64,000 nucleotides of DNA from Winogradskyella sp. (GTDB lineage: Bacteria > Bacteroidota > Bacteroidia > Flavobacteriales > Flavobacteriaceae). Location: positions 1 through 64,000 of the forward strand of contig NZ_JANQIM010000010.1 of assembly GCF_028282165.1 (NCBI RefSeq), given 5' to 3'. The notes below the pieces were generated by a model. The model saw nothing but the letters and a program-made list of their open reading frames with translations. It was not told where the DNA came from and made no database searches. The translations under genes were made by a program, and so were the position numbers. Positions 42,858 through 52,728 of this stretch are shown piece by piece; positions within the stretch are counted from its first letter, which is position 1, and each line of letters starts with the position of its first letter.

Positions 42858-43220
42858 ATGAGTAAAAAAACATTAGTCCTTGGTGCGTCCTTAAAACCTG
42901 AGCGTTATTCTAATATTGCAATCCATAAACTTCGCAATAATAATCACGATGTTGTTGCTTTTGGCTTAAAATCTGGTAAAGTAAATGATGTGGTTATTGA
43001 TACTGAGTTGTTACAGTATGAAGCTATTGATACAGTAACATTATATCTCAATCCTAAACGACAGCAAGACTATTATAGTTACATTATAGGCTTAAAGCCA
43101 AGACGTGTCATTTTTAATCCAGGTACAGAAAATCCAGAGTTTTATCAGTTGCTCAAAGAGAACCAAATAGAATTTGAAGTAGCTTGCAGTTTAGTTTTGT
43201 TGAGTACTAACCAGTATTAA
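42858..43220 (+). CDS. CoA-binding domain protein (YccU-like)
   Basis: This 120-residue protein is a single Rossmann-like CoA-binding domain: LVLGASLKPERYSNIAIHKL, DVVAFGLKSGKVNDVVI, TLYLNPKRQQDYYSYIIGL and PRRVIFNPGTENPEFYQLL. The family (CoA_binding_2) has no settled function. It ends 8 bp before the stop of the convergent haloperoxidase-like gene. Confidence 0.9.
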   Translation: MSKKTLVLGASLKPERYSNIAIHKLRNNNHDVVAFGLKSGKVNDVVIDTELLQYEAIDTVTLYLNPKRQQDYYSYIIGLKPRRVIFNPGTENPEFYQLLKENQIEFEVACSLVLLSTNQY

Positions 43221-43227
43221 TTAAGTG

Positions 43228-44559
43228 CTACTTTAAAAACGACAATCTTGAATTGACTAATGTGCCTACGGCTATGCCTTGATCAACACCAATTTCTACT
43301 GCTGCTTTATAGTGTATGCTACCATATAAGCGGCTAACGGCTGCTTCTTGTGCCGCACGTCTAAAGGACTCGAAACTGCGAATTGGTAAACCATAAGGAA
43401 GCTCAGTGGTATCATCAAATACAAAGTTGTCTCCAAAAATTGCTGTTAATACCTCTGATGATGCTCCCGAAACGACGGAGTGACCACTTGTATATTCGGG
43501 AAATGGTGGGGTTTGTAAAATAGGTGTCCACTCTAGGTCTATATGTTTATTTATTAAAGTTTCTGGTCGTATTAGATTACTCCTGTATTTTTCGTCCCAA
43601 CAGCTAATAAATGCATCTGCAATGGCTATAGAGGTTTTAGTGTATGCATAGACTGTTTTTTCATAATCTGAATTGGTTTGCTTGCAAGCTATTTCGCATA
43701 TTCCTATCCAATGGGCACCAGGTGTTATCTTTTTTTCGGCAAACATAAAATGCCCTTTGTTTACTGAAACAAAAGGATTACAATCCCAGAATCTTGCAAT
43801 TTGAATCTCCTCACAGTCATCACCTTTTTCCCTGATTTCATTGGTGAGTTTATATACATCCATGAGTTCATTGTAAAACGCTGTACCCTTTTCCAAAGAA
43901 AACTTCGGATGGGTAATAGGTTTAAACTGAGATGCTGAATCGAGCACAAAGGTCCTAAGCTTACTCCAATGGGGTTCTATACCTTTCATGTAGGCAGGTG
44001 GCGTGGGTTCCCATTGTGATGGGTCGTTGGTGTAGATATTGTAATCTGGCATTGTCCGGGTTTCTGCATAATTATCTGCGTTCATCCAGTTGATGACCTG
44101 TTTCGATATGTTCAATCCATATTCTTTAGCATTACTAAACTCATTAAGATTTTTAATTTCCCAAGTGTGATACAGGCTATCTCTGTATCCGGTTATACTA
44201 TCTTTGGAGAATACCAGTTCCTTGGCAACATCTAGATAGGCAATAATTGAAGCTAACTTTAAGTTTATGGGTGTACTTTGATCTGTAACATTTAGCTTCT
44301 TAAGCTCATTCAATTGATTAGCCAAGGACTTGTATGTACTGCTATTTTGGTTTAAGGTTTCGTAAGCGGCAATGTTAGGATATACATAGAGTCTACTTGC
44401 TACAGGTGGCGAAAATATGTCATGCACCATAACGTCCGTTAGTTGGTCTACAGCCGCATGATAATCATCTGTAGAAATTGCAATAGGTTCTTGTTCTTTT
44501 TGGCAAGAAAAGAAACTGTTTATTATAAAAAGTAGTATGAAATATGATCTTACTTTCAT
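43228..44559 (-). CDS. Vanadium-haloperoxidase/PAP2-like lipoprotein
   Basis: This 443-residue protein has a lipoprotein signal (FILLFIINSFFSC, Cys19). The helical-bundle core has the phosphate/vanadate-binding motifs DEKYRSNLIRP (K-x6-RP), FPEYTSGHSVVSGA (TSGH in place of PSGH) and AVSRLYGSIHYKAAVEIG (SR-x5-H). The acid four positions after the last histidine is Ala instead of Asp, so the usual HxxxD pair is broken. Members may be vanadium haloperoxidases or acid phosphatases; which one cannot be told. It lies 3 bp downstream of a large FG-GAP/ASPIC gene and both are likely co-transcribed. Confidence 0.87.
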   Translation of the reverse strand: MKVRSYFILLFIINSFFSCQKEQEPIAISTDDYHAAVDQLTDVMVHDIFSPPVASRLYVYPNIAAYETLNQNSSTYKSLANQLNELKKLNVTDQSTPINLKLASIIAYLDVAKELVFSKDSITGYRDSLYHTWEIKNLNEFSNAKEYGLNISKQVINWMNADNYAETRTMPDYNIYTNDPSQWEPTPPAYMKGIEPHWSKLRTFVLDSASQFKPITHPKFSLEKGTAFYNELMDVYKLTNEIREKGDDCEEIQIARFWDCNPFVSVNKGHFMFAEKKITPGAHWIGICEIACKQTNSDYEKTVYAYTKTSIAIADAFISCWDEKYRSNLIRPETLINKHIDLEWTPILQTPPFPEYTSGHSVVSGASSEVLTAIFGDNFVFDDTTELPYGLPIRSFESFRRAAQEAAVSRLYGSIHYKAAVEIGVDQGIAVGTLVNSRLSFLK

Positions 44560-44562
44560 GAT

Positions 44563-47500
44563 CTATTTTTGATAAGAATACATTTTTAAGTTATCATTAT
44601 TGAAAACAACTACGACTAAATCTTTATCTTTCATTTTAATCATTTCAATGTGTTTTACCTGTGTATTAAAGGGCTCCATTCCATACTCTGAAATAGGATT
44701 GAAATTAGAAATATCGGCCACCATAAGTCCTTTAAGTGCTGTATAAGAACCATGGTATGTATTTACTTTATAAGAGTTTCCACCAACAAGTAATTGTTTG
44801 CTTCCATTGATGTCTACTTCAGAAAATACGTTGATTGGTGCTAACTGAAATGCCTCGGGAAAAGCTTCAAATGTATTAAACTTACCATTGTCATTTCTTA
44901 AATAACCAGAAGCTAAAATATCTGCTCTGTATTTAGTGGCATCTTCAATAAATTTTGGACCGATAATTTGATTAATAGTCTTGCCCGCGAAGCTTCTGTG
45001 ATTTGTATAGATCTTGTTGACAATATTCATTTGAGAGGCAAGCTCATCTTTAGAGTTTAGAGGGTAATACTTTCCATCCTTATTATAGGTTAGCAAGGTT
45101 TCAAATTTTCCGTTTTCGTCAAAGTCATTATGGTACATTATTAAAGGACCATCGAAGTTAAGGTTAAACTTTGTGTTTGTTCCCCAATTTCCGAGTAGAA
45201 TGTCTTCATCACCATCATTATCTATGTCAAACATGGAAATAGACTGCCAAAGCCCATTCATGTTTTGAGGTAAATCATCAATTAATTCCATTTCAGAATT
45301 ACCTTTATTGATATAGATTAGGGGTTTTTCCCATTCGGCGGCAACTAGTAAATCCTTAAGACCATCACTGTTAATATCTTGCCAAATGGCATCATTAACT
45401 TTTGAAGTTAATTTAAAGTTTGGGTCTTTTGAAAAACTACCGCTTCCATCATTAATTAAAAGATAAGAGCTTATAACTTTTCCATAATCTCCTGTGTCGG
45501 CTAGATTTCCTATAAACAAATCTATATCGCCATCATTATCATAGTCATATGATTTTACGGTTGAAGCAACTAATGTGTTATTTGGAATTTGGTTTTGGGA
45601 TTGCACGAATGTACCTTTTTGATTAAGGTATAATCTATCATTTTGATACGTCTCATTCTTTGATTCATTGATGCCCGAAGCCACATATAGATCTAAATCG
45701 CCATCGTTATCGGCATCAAAGAATATGGCGTCATTGTCTTCGTAAGCGGCGTCTTCTTCAAAGGCCTTTTGTTTCGATAGCTTAAAGCCTAAGCCAGAAT
45801 TCATAAACAAAGCAGCTGCCTTACCCGAAGCATTGCCAATAAAAATATCTTCGAAGCCATTACCATCAATATCTGCTTTAGCAACTGCTGGACCTTGCAT
45901 GGAAATTTTGTATGGAATCAATTTTTCTTCTGCGAAGTCATTATAACGATCCTCTATATGCGTATAATCTAACAGTGATTCTTTATTGAAGTATTTTTTT
46001 TTATTAGACATATTCTTTTTGTAGTCAAAGAAGATGTTTGTTGGGCTATAGGTAATCTTAAGATTCTGATTTATTACTGGATTTTGAATCACCTGTAGTT
46101 CGTTGTTGGGCCAAATCACCTGAATAGAATCAATACTGTTTGCGTCACCCAAACCAAAATGTAATCTACTTTCTAATGAAGACAAGAAACCTCTAGACTT
46201 AAATAGTTGTTTTAGTTGAAACTTACCATTGTTATGTACAAAGACTTTTAGGCCTATACCTTCCTTGTTGGCATTGCTGTATTCAAAATCTACGGAGATG
46301 TAATTTTTTTTACTATCGGTCGTATTTTTATAGAGTCCTGCTACACCTCCAAAATTATTAGTCACTAAATCTAAATCACCATCTAAATCTAAATCTACAT
46401 AAACAGCTCCGTTAGATAAACTAGGTTGGCTATCGATCCAGTTACCAGTTTTATTTTCAAAAGTTTTGGAATTCCCTTTGAATATCTCATTACTTACTTT
46501 GCCACTAACCATCTCATTAATGGAGTTGTACAACCATTCTAAACCTTCGGCTTCTGAGCGCCCTTTAAATGCACTGGAAACATATTTCTTAAAATCCAAG
46601 CCATTTGGACGTCTAAGTATTCCGTTTGAAATAAATAAATCCTGATGACCATCATTATTATAGTCAGCAAATAGTGGTGCCCAACTCCAATCTGTATCCG
46701 CTACGTTGTTCATTAAAGCAGTTTCCCGAAAATAATCACCAGATTGGTTGATTTGAAGCATATTGCGCGAATATTGATCTTTATAGCCCAATTTGTTTAG
46801 ACGCGTTTGCAAATTAAACATAGAATCATCGCCTTCGGTTTCCTTTAATATACGCTCGTCTTTGGGTAACATATCCAAGGTCATTAAATCTTGATAGCCA
46901 TCACCATTAATATCTGCAGCATCGCTTCCCATAGAAAAGCGACTTATGGTCGTAAATGCCTCGCCAAGTTGTTCAGTAAAAGTGCCATCTTGGTTATTAA
47001 TGTAATAATAATCATCTTCATGAAAATCATTACAAACATAAATATCATCCCAACCATCATTATTAAAATCGGCAATAGAAGCACTGAGCCCATAGCCATT
47101 TAATCCTCCAAAAATATTGGCTTCTTCACTTACATCTACAAATGTACCATTGTCGTTTTTTAACAATACGTCTCCAACTAATGGTTCTCTTATGTTTCTT
47201 AAGTCAGCTCTACCGTGAGAAAGCGTTGTATGTACAGCATGGTTGACGATGTAAGCATCTAAATCATCGTCTTTGTCATAATCAAAAAAATAGGCCTGGG
47301 TAGAATAGCCTTTAAAATCGAGACCGTATGCCTTTGCATTTTCTGTAAAAGTACCATCTCCGTTATTAATATACAGTTCGTTGTGTCCCTCAAAATCTAG
47401 CAATTCTGAAACAGCACATACGTATATATCCAATAGCCCATCATTGTTAATGTCTACCATTGACACTCCTGTTTGCCAGCTCGATTTTCCTGAAATATTG

Positions 47501-47823
47501 GCTTTTTCAGATATATCTTCAAATTTTAAGTTGCCTTTATTTAGATAAAGTTTATTCTTGTCCATGTTAGAAACAAAAAATAAATCCGATAGTCCATCAT
47601 TGTTAATATCACCTGCTGCTATTCCACCACCATTGTAATAATAAATATAGCTGATGATATTATGTTGAGCGTCTTCCGTAACAATATTGGCAAAGTCGAG
47701 TCCAGATTCTTTTGGAGAAATTTTTGAAAAAAGATAAGTGCTCTCTGCAACTTTATCATTTTTGTCATTGTCACAATTAAACAGAAGAAGTATTGCTATT
47801 ATAGCAATGTGTAATTTTTTCAT
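44563..47823 (-). CDS. FG-GAP/VCBS repeat lipoprotein with ASPIC/UnbV domain
   Basis: This 1086-residue surface lipoprotein has signal MKKLHIAIIAILLLFNCD and lipobox cysteine at about residue 17. It carries many FG-GAP/VCBS propeller blades, each with calcium-binding D-x-N-x-D-G-x-D loops (DINNDGLLDIYVC, DFNNDGWDDIYVC, DINGDGYQDLMTLD, DFDADNDGDLDLYVASG-type). An ASPIC/UnbV domain lies in the middle (GIGLKVFVHNNGKFQLKQLF, ESRLHFGLGDANSIDSIQV, IWPNNELQV). A second propeller follows. The start was set at ATG 47823. The haloperoxidase-like lipoprotein behind it and the sodium symporter in front share the strand. Confidence 0.9.
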   Translation of the reverse strand: MKKLHIAIIAILLLFNCDNDKNDKVAESTYLFSKISPKESGLDFANIVTEDAQHNIISYIYYYNGGGIAAGDINNDGLSDLFFVSNMDKNKLYLNKGNLKFEDISEKANISGKSSWQTGVSMVDINNDGLLDIYVCAVSELLDFEGHNELYINNGDGTFTENAKAYGLDFKGYSTQAYFFDYDKDDDLDAYIVNHAVHTTLSHGRADLRNIREPLVGDVLLKNDNGTFVDVSEEANIFGGLNGYGLSASIADFNNDGWDDIYVCNDFHEDDYYYINNQDGTFTEQLGEAFTTISRFSMGSDAADINGDGYQDLMTLDMLPKDERILKETEGDDSMFNLQTRLNKLGYKDQYSRNMLQINQSGDYFRETALMNNVADTDWSWAPLFADYNNDGHQDLFISNGILRRPNGLDFKKYVSSAFKGRSEAEGLEWLYNSINEMVSGKVSNEIFKGNSKTFENKTGNWIDSQPSLSNGAVYVDLDLDGDLDLVTNNFGGVAGLYKNTTDSKKNYISVDFEYSNANKEGIGLKVFVHNNGKFQLKQLFKSRGFLSSLESRLHFGLGDANSIDSIQVIWPNNELQVIQNPVINQNLKITYSPTNIFFDYKKNMSNKKKYFNKESLLDYTHIEDRYNDFAEEKLIPYKISMQGPAVAKADIDGNGFEDIFIGNASGKAAALFMNSGLGFKLSKQKAFEEDAAYEDNDAIFFDADNDGDLDLYVASGINESKNETYQNDRLYLNQKGTFVQSQNQIPNNTLVASTVKSYDYDNDGDIDLFIGNLADTGDYGKVISSYLLINDGSGSFSKDPNFKLTSKVNDAIWQDINSDGLKDLLVAAEWEKPLIYINKGNSEMELIDDLPQNMNGLWQSISMFDIDNDGDEDILLGNWGTNTKFNLNFDGPLIMYHNDFDENGKFETLLTYNKDGKYYPLNSKDELASQMNIVNKIYTNHRSFAGKTINQIIGPKFIEDATKYRADILASGYLRNDNGKFNTFEAFPEAFQLAPINVFSEVDINGSKQLLVGGNSYKVNTYHGSYTALKGLMVADISNFNPISEYGMEPFNTQVKHIEMIKMKDKDLVVVVFNNDNLKMYSYQK

Positions 47824-47929
47824 CGAGGTGTAGTGGTTAGTCTTCGTTGCTAAAGTAATATTTTTTAACAAATATTTAACGATAAATCAACACGATTATA
47901 ATCGTCGGCCGTGACCTAAAGATTTATAA

Positions 47930-49411
47930 TTAAAGCGGTAACTTCTGGTGCTTATTTGATTTTTTAATACATAAAAGCCCCAAGAAAGTAATTAAGCCAT
48001 TGAGCGGTAATAACTCATAGCCAACTACATAGCCGCCTAAATTTTCGGGAGGAATATTTCCTATGATAGATGTTAAAATAACAGCAATAACAGCAATAAT
48101 CCAGACGTATTTGTCTCTGAGTTGGTGTTTGGTAAATATACCAAAAGCAAATAAACCCAGAAGAGGGCCGTACGTATAACTGGCCACTGTCAATAAGCTA
48201 TCAATAACATTTCTGCTTAAAATGTGTTTAAAAATTATAATAGTTATAACCAGTACGATACTCATGGCAATATGAGTGTTCTTGCGGATTCTTTTTTGAC
48301 GCTCCTGAGGTTTTTTTTCAATACTTAGAAAATCTACACAGAATGAAGTTGTCAAAGAGGTAAGTGCACTATCTGCACTACTGTAAGCGGCAGCAATAAG
48401 GCCTAGCATAAATGTGATGGCCAGTGTAATGCCAAGCCCGCTGTTTAAAGCTATTTCTGGAAATAGCAAATCTGTTTTAGGGCTGCCATCCATTAATGGA
48501 ACTTCAATATGATGTTTTTTGGCATAGATAAATAGCAGTGCGCCCAGTAACATAAACAAGAAAGTAACTACTACTAGAACTATACTAAATGAAATCATAT
48601 TTTTTTGGGCATCACCTAAGCTTTTGCACGTTAGGTTCTTCTGCATCATATCTTGGTCTAGCCCTGTCATACAGATTGTAATAAATACTCCGCCCAAGAA
48701 TGATTTTAAAAAGTAACTCCTTTCTAAAAAACTGTCGGTCACCCAAATTTTGCTATATTCCTTTAACTCGTCAGAGATCAAAAACTCACTAAAGCTCCAA
48801 CCCATATTTTTGTTTATAAAGTATATTGAGAGAATGACCGCAAGTATCATAAATAAGGTTTGCAAAGTATCTGTCCATACAATAGTTTTTATACCACCTT
48901 TGTTAGTATAGATCCATATCAGTAAAATTGAAATAATAACAGTTATTTCAAAAGGAATATCCCATGCATCAAAAACAAACCTTTGTAGCACAATGGCAAC
49001 TAAAAACAATCTAAAAGCAGCTCCTAGAACCCTTGATATAAAGAAGAAAAAAGCTCCAGTTTTATGGCTTACAACACCAAAACGTTTTTCTAAATATTCA
49101 TAGATAGAAGTAATGTTTGATTGATAATATATTGGCATTAAAACAAAAGCAACCACAACATATCCGATCATATAACCGAGTACAACCTGAAAATAACTAA
49201 ACTGAGAGCCATCAATCCAACCTGGTACAGATATAAAGGTAACACCAGACAGCGATGCCCCAACCATGCCAAATGCCACAACGTACCAAGGTGATTGTCG
49301 CTTGGCTTTAAAAAATACATCATTACTATCGTCCTTACTGGTAAGGTAGGAGATGATAATAAGTAGACTAAAATATCCTGTTATAAGAAGTAAGATGGAA
49401 AGGGAATTCAT
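47930..49411 (-). CDS. Sodium:solute symporter (SSS family)
   Basis: This 493-residue protein has about 13 membrane helices. SSS hallmarks are the N-terminal [20 protein letters not shown], the [19 protein letters not shown] segment, the sodium-site helix [20 protein letters not shown] and [20 protein letters not shown]. It imports an unknown organic solute with sodium, possibly a sugar acid or sialic-acid-like compound by family analogy. It lies about 100 bp upstream of the FG-GAP lipoprotein on the same strand and is divergent from the BNR-repeat gene. Confidence 0.92.
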   Translation of the reverse strand: MNSLSILLLITGYFSLLIIISYLTSKDDSNDVFFKAKRQSPWYVVAFGMVGASLSGVTFISVPGWIDGSQFSYFQVVLGYMIGYVVVAFVLMPIYYQSNITSIYEYLEKRFGVVSHKTGAFFFFISRVLGAAFRLFLVAIVLQRFVFDAWDIPFEITVIISILLIWIYTNKGGIKTIVWTDTLQTLFMILAVILSIYFINKNMGWSFSEFLISDELKEYSKIWVTDSFLERSYFLKSFLGGVFITICMTGLDQDMMQKNLTCKSLGDAQKNMISFSIVLVVVTFLFMLLGALLFIYAKKHHIEVPLMDGSPKTDLLFPEIALNSGLGITLAITFMLGLIAAAYSSADSALTSLTTSFCVDFLSIEKKPQERQKRIRKNTHIAMSIVLVITIIIFKHILSRNVIDSLLTVASYTYGPLLGLFAFGIFTKHQLRDKYVWIIAVIAVILTSIIGNIPPENLGGYVVGYELLPLNGLITFLGLLCIKKSNKHQKLPL

Positions 49412-49427
49412 GTAGTGTATTCTGATT

Positions 49428-49459
49428 TTGCAAAAGTTTCATGAAAAATAGTACATTTG
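49428..49459 (+). promoter_or_regulatory. Complete Bacteroidota-type promoter (TTG-N21-TAnnTTTG)
   Basis: TTG (49428-49430) and TACATTTG (49452-49459) are separated by 21 bp, within the range known for this consensus. The -7 element lies inside the longest open frame, which is why the downstream ATG at 49480 was chosen. Confidence 0.6.
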
Positions 49460-49479
49460 GGAAAAAAAGTTACTTATTT

Positions 49480-52020
49480 ATGAAAAAGATTACTTCATTT
49501 TTGGTTTTTGTATTATTTGCCTTTAGTGCTTCAAGTCAAGATTATAGGCAATTAATAGCTGAAGGAACCCACACTGTACAGCACATCGTTGATGTTGCTG
49601 AAAGTCATTTTGATTCCATAGGGAGAGGACGAGGAACAGGTTACAAGCCATTTAAGCGTTGGCAATATTTTGCAGAGCGTGCGATGGATGAGTCTGGCAT
49701 GCTAAAATTACCTGAATTTTATTATAATGAGCTTGAGAATTACAATGCAAGAATCAATAGTGAAGGCCTAGCTTCTAAAACTCAGGTTGGTACTTGGGAG
49801 GATATGGGACCAACATATTGGGATGCAACGTCTGGATGGAATCCTGGAGTGGGGCGGATAACATCCTTAGCAGTAGAAGAGGGTAACCAAGATCATATCA
49901 TTGCAGGAAGCGAAACAGGTGGTGTATGGAAAAGTACCGATGGAGGATCTACTTGGACGGTACTTACTGATAATCTTTCAAACATAGATGTTTATGCATT
50001 GACAATGGATCCTAGTAATAACATGACCTATTATTGGGGATCTACGGGAGGTGCAATTTTTAAATCTACTAATGGTGGTTCCACATGGAATTTGCACAGT
50101 AATTTACCTGGAGGTATAGTCAATAAGATATTAGTACACCCCACAAATCCCTTAAAAATGTATGCAAGTGCCCAAGGAAGCGGCTTGTACAAGTCCGTGG
50201 ATGGTGGGCTTACATGGAACTCTATTTATTTTATATCTACAATTACAGGTTATGATTTTGAGTTTAAACCAGGGGATCCAAGTACGGTTTATGCCTCAGG
50301 AAGTGCATTTTATATTTCTACTAATGATGGATTGAGCTTTACGCAGATTAGTGGAACTGGTGGAGATCAGTTTAGCTCTGGTGTAAAGATGATAGGTGTA
50401 TCGGCCAATAATCCAGATGTGGTTTATGTGGTAGAGGCCGCAGGTAACCTTTTCGGGGCTCTATATGTATCATCTAATAGCGGAAGTTCATTTACTAAAC
50501 TAGATCACGGAGGAAAGAATTTCTTTGGATATGATACCAATGGAAATGACGCATTGGGCCAAGCGCCAAGAGATATGGATATCACGGTGAATCCAAATGA
50601 TGCCAATGATGTGCATATAGCTGGTATTAATACATGGAGGTCTACTAATGGTGGCACTACGTTTAGTATTACATCCCAATGGGTTCCTGGTAATGCATCT
50701 AATCTAAACATAGGCTATTGTCATGCGGATGTAGATATCATGAAGTTTGTAGGTTCAGGTTCAGAAGCACAACTTTATTTAGGTACTGATGGAGGTATCT
50801 TTAAAACTGAAAATCCAACAAATGTTACTTCTAACTATTATACAGATTTAACTCCTGGGATGGGTATCAGACAATTTTATAGAATTGGTATTAGCCAAAC
50901 AGATCCGGTTATTGTTACTGGTGGTTCTCAAGATAATGGTACTTCTGCACTCAGGGAAGATGGCAATTGGACAGATTGGCTTGGTGCAGATGGAATGGAA
51001 GGGTTTGTAGATAAAAATAATCCTGTGCTAATGTATGGGACTTCACAATTTGGGACTTTATATAGGACCCAATATGATTTACCTGGAAGCAATTATTTAA
51101 TTCTTAATCAACCAGATGGAAAAGGTGGGCAAAATAATTGGAACTGGGTAGTGCCTTTTGAGCAAGACCCTATAGTTCAGAATACAATTTATGTAGCCTT
51201 TGATGAAGTTTATAAGTCATTGGATGGTGGCATTATTTGGTCTTCTATCTCTCCAAATGTATCCGCTAATATTGATCATTTTAAGGTTGCCCCATCAGAT
51301 AATCAATTCATGTATTTTGCTGTTAATGGGCAATTTAGGTTCTCGATTGATGGTGGTAACACTTGGGTGTTATCTTCACTAAACTTAAATGGAGGCTGGA
51401 TCAATTACATTGCTGTTCATCCGACAGACCCTGCTAAAGTAGCTATAGCAACAACAAATAGCCAGAAAGTTTATGTAACTACAAATAATGGTGTCACTTG
51501 GGCACCGATACCATGGGATTTGCCAAATTTTTCAGCCCAGGCTCTGACTTGGCAAGACAACGGTAAGGATGGCTTATATGTTGGTATGAACTATGGTGTT
51601 TATTATACCGATAATGATCTTGGTACTACTTGGGTGCCATTTAATAATGGTCTACCTAATGTAAGAATTAATGAGTTAGAGATTAATACTGCAGACAATA
51701 AGATTTATGCAGCTACTTATGGAAGAGGTTTGTGGCGATCGGATTTGTACGAAGAACCATTGAGTGTTAATGATTTTAAATTTGAGGATCTTTCAGTTTA
51801 TCCTAATCCTGCAACAAATGAAATTAACCTTAAATGGAATAAATCCGATGATGTTAGCATAAGAATATTTAATGCTCAAGGAAAAATAATATTCTATGGC
51901 AAGAAAGTCAATTTATTTAACGGACTCAAGGTTGATGTCTCTTCTTTCAATTCAGGATTGTATTTTGTGAAATTGAATACTGCTAATGGAGAAATAACCA
52001 AGAAACTGATTTTGGAATAA
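49480..52020 (+). CDS. BNR/sortilin-type repeat protein with T9SS type A sorting domain
   Basis: This 846-residue protein has a signal peptide (KKITSFLVFVLFAFSASSQ) and about ten BNR/VPS10-like propeller blades carrying S-x-D-G-G-x-T-W motifs (KSTDGGSTWTVL, KSTNGGSTWNLH, KSVDGGLTWN, FSIDGGNTWVLSS). A C-terminal T9SS type A sorting domain closes it (SVYPNPATNEINLKW, VRIFNAQGK-like, GLYFVKLNTANGEITKKLIL). It is exported by T9SS; the propeller may bind or cleave glycans or act as a structural scaffold, but no catalytic site is obvious. The start at 49480 was preferred over 49441 because the -7 promoter element lies at 49452-49459. Confidence 0.9.
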   Translation: MKKITSFLVFVLFAFSASSQDYRQLIAEGTHTVQHIVDVAESHFDSIGRGRGTGYKPFKRWQYFAERAMDESGMLKLPEFYYNELENYNARINSEGLASKTQVGTWEDMGPTYWDATSGWNPGVGRITSLAVEEGNQDHIIAGSETGGVWKSTDGGSTWTVLTDNLSNIDVYALTMDPSNNMTYYWGSTGGAIFKSTNGGSTWNLHSNLPGGIVNKILVHPTNPLKMYASAQGSGLYKSVDGGLTWNSIYFISTITGYDFEFKPGDPSTVYASGSAFYISTNDGLSFTQISGTGGDQFSSGVKMIGVSANNPDVVYVVEAAGNLFGALYVSSNSGSSFTKLDHGGKNFFGYDTNGNDALGQAPRDMDITVNPNDANDVHIAGINTWRSTNGGTTFSITSQWVPGNASNLNIGYCHADVDIMKFVGSGSEAQLYLGTDGGIFKTENPTNVTSNYYTDLTPGMGIRQFYRIGISQTDPVIVTGGSQDNGTSALREDGNWTDWLGADGMEGFVDKNNPVLMYGTSQFGTLYRTQYDLPGSNYLILNQPDGKGGQNNWNWVVPFEQDPIVQNTIYVAFDEVYKSLDGGIIWSSISPNVSANIDHFKVAPSDNQFMYFAVNGQFRFSIDGGNTWVLSSLNLNGGWINYIAVHPTDPAKVAIATTNSQKVYVTTNNGVTWAPIPWDLPNFSAQALTWQDNGKDGLYVGMNYGVYYTDNDLGTTWVPFNNGLPNVRINELEINTADNKIYAATYGRGLWRSDLYEEPLSVNDFKFEDLSVYPNPATNEINLKWNKSDDVSIRIFNAQGKIIFYGKKVNLFNGLKVDVSSFNSGLYFVKLNTANGEITKKLILE

Positions 52021-52040
52021 GAATCGATTTAAAATAAAAT

Positions 52041-52079
52041 AAGCCCGACTGTAAATTAAGCGCAGTTGGGCTTTTTTGT
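52041..52079 (+). terminator. Intrinsic terminator after the BNR-repeat gene
   Basis: An 11-bp stem AAGCCCGACTG / CAGTTGGGCTT (52041-52073, one G-T pair) is followed by a T-run. Confidence 0.85.
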
Positions 52080-52090
52080 TCTTAAATCAG

Positions 52091-52098
52091 TAACTTCG
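52091..52098 (+). promoter_or_regulatory. -7-like element TAACTTCG directly before recR
   Basis: TAACTTCG differs from TAnnTTTG at one base and ends 5 bases before the recR ATG, the same tight spacing as at idi. Confidence 0.4.
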
Positions 52099-52103
52099 CA
52101 TTT

Positions 52104-52721
52104 ATGGAATTTTCTTCAAAACTTTTAGAAAATGCTGTTAATGAAATGGCGCAATTACCTGGAATTGGTAAACGAACCGCATTACGTCTAGTACTGCATT
52201 TATTGAGGCAACCAGAATATCAAACATTTCAATTGTCCGAAGCTCTTTCTAATGTTAGAGCAGAAATTAATTTTTGTAAATCTTGCCATAACATTAGTGA
52301 CAAGGAAATTTGTGAAATTTGCGAAAATCCTAATCGCGATAGTACATTGATTTGCGTAGTTGAGGATATAAGAGATGTTATGGCCATAGAAAGTACAGGT
52401 TCATTTAAAGGATTATACCATGTTTTAGGTGGGAAAATTTCACCAATAGATGGGATTGGACCTCAAGATTTGAATATTGATTCTTTAGTTGAAAAAGTAA
52501 AATCTGGCTTAGTAAAAGAACTTATTTTTGCCATGAGTCCTACGATGGAAGGCGATACCACTAATTTCTATATTTTTAGACAGATTCAAGGTTATAATGT
52601 CACAACTTCAACTATAGCTAGAGGTGTAGCCGCTGGAAATGAATTAGAATATACAGATGAAATTACATTGGGTAGAAGCATAATTGACAGAATCCCATTT
52701 GAAACATCTTTAAAATCATAA
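52104..52721 (+). CDS. recR: Recombination mediator protein RecR
   Basis: This 205-residue protein is full length. It shows the helix-hairpin-helix [17 protein letters not shown], the C4 zinc finger [16 protein letters not shown], the Toprim segment [33 protein letters not shown], and the C-terminal Walker-B-like [19 protein letters not shown]. RecR works with RecO (and RecF) to load RecA on gapped DNA. It precedes a glycosyltransferase gene by 7 bp. Confidence 0.97.
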   Translation: MEFSSKLLENAVNEMAQLPGIGKRTALRLVLHLLRQPEYQTFQLSEALSNVRAEINFCKSCHNISDKEICEICENPNRDSTLICVVEDIRDVMAIESTGSFKGLYHVLGGKISPIDGIGPQDLNIDSLVEKVKSGLVKELIFAMSPTMEGDTTNFYIFRQIQGYNVTTSTIARGVAAGNELEYTDEITLGRSIIDRIPFETSLKS

Positions 52722-52728
52722 GCTTGTC

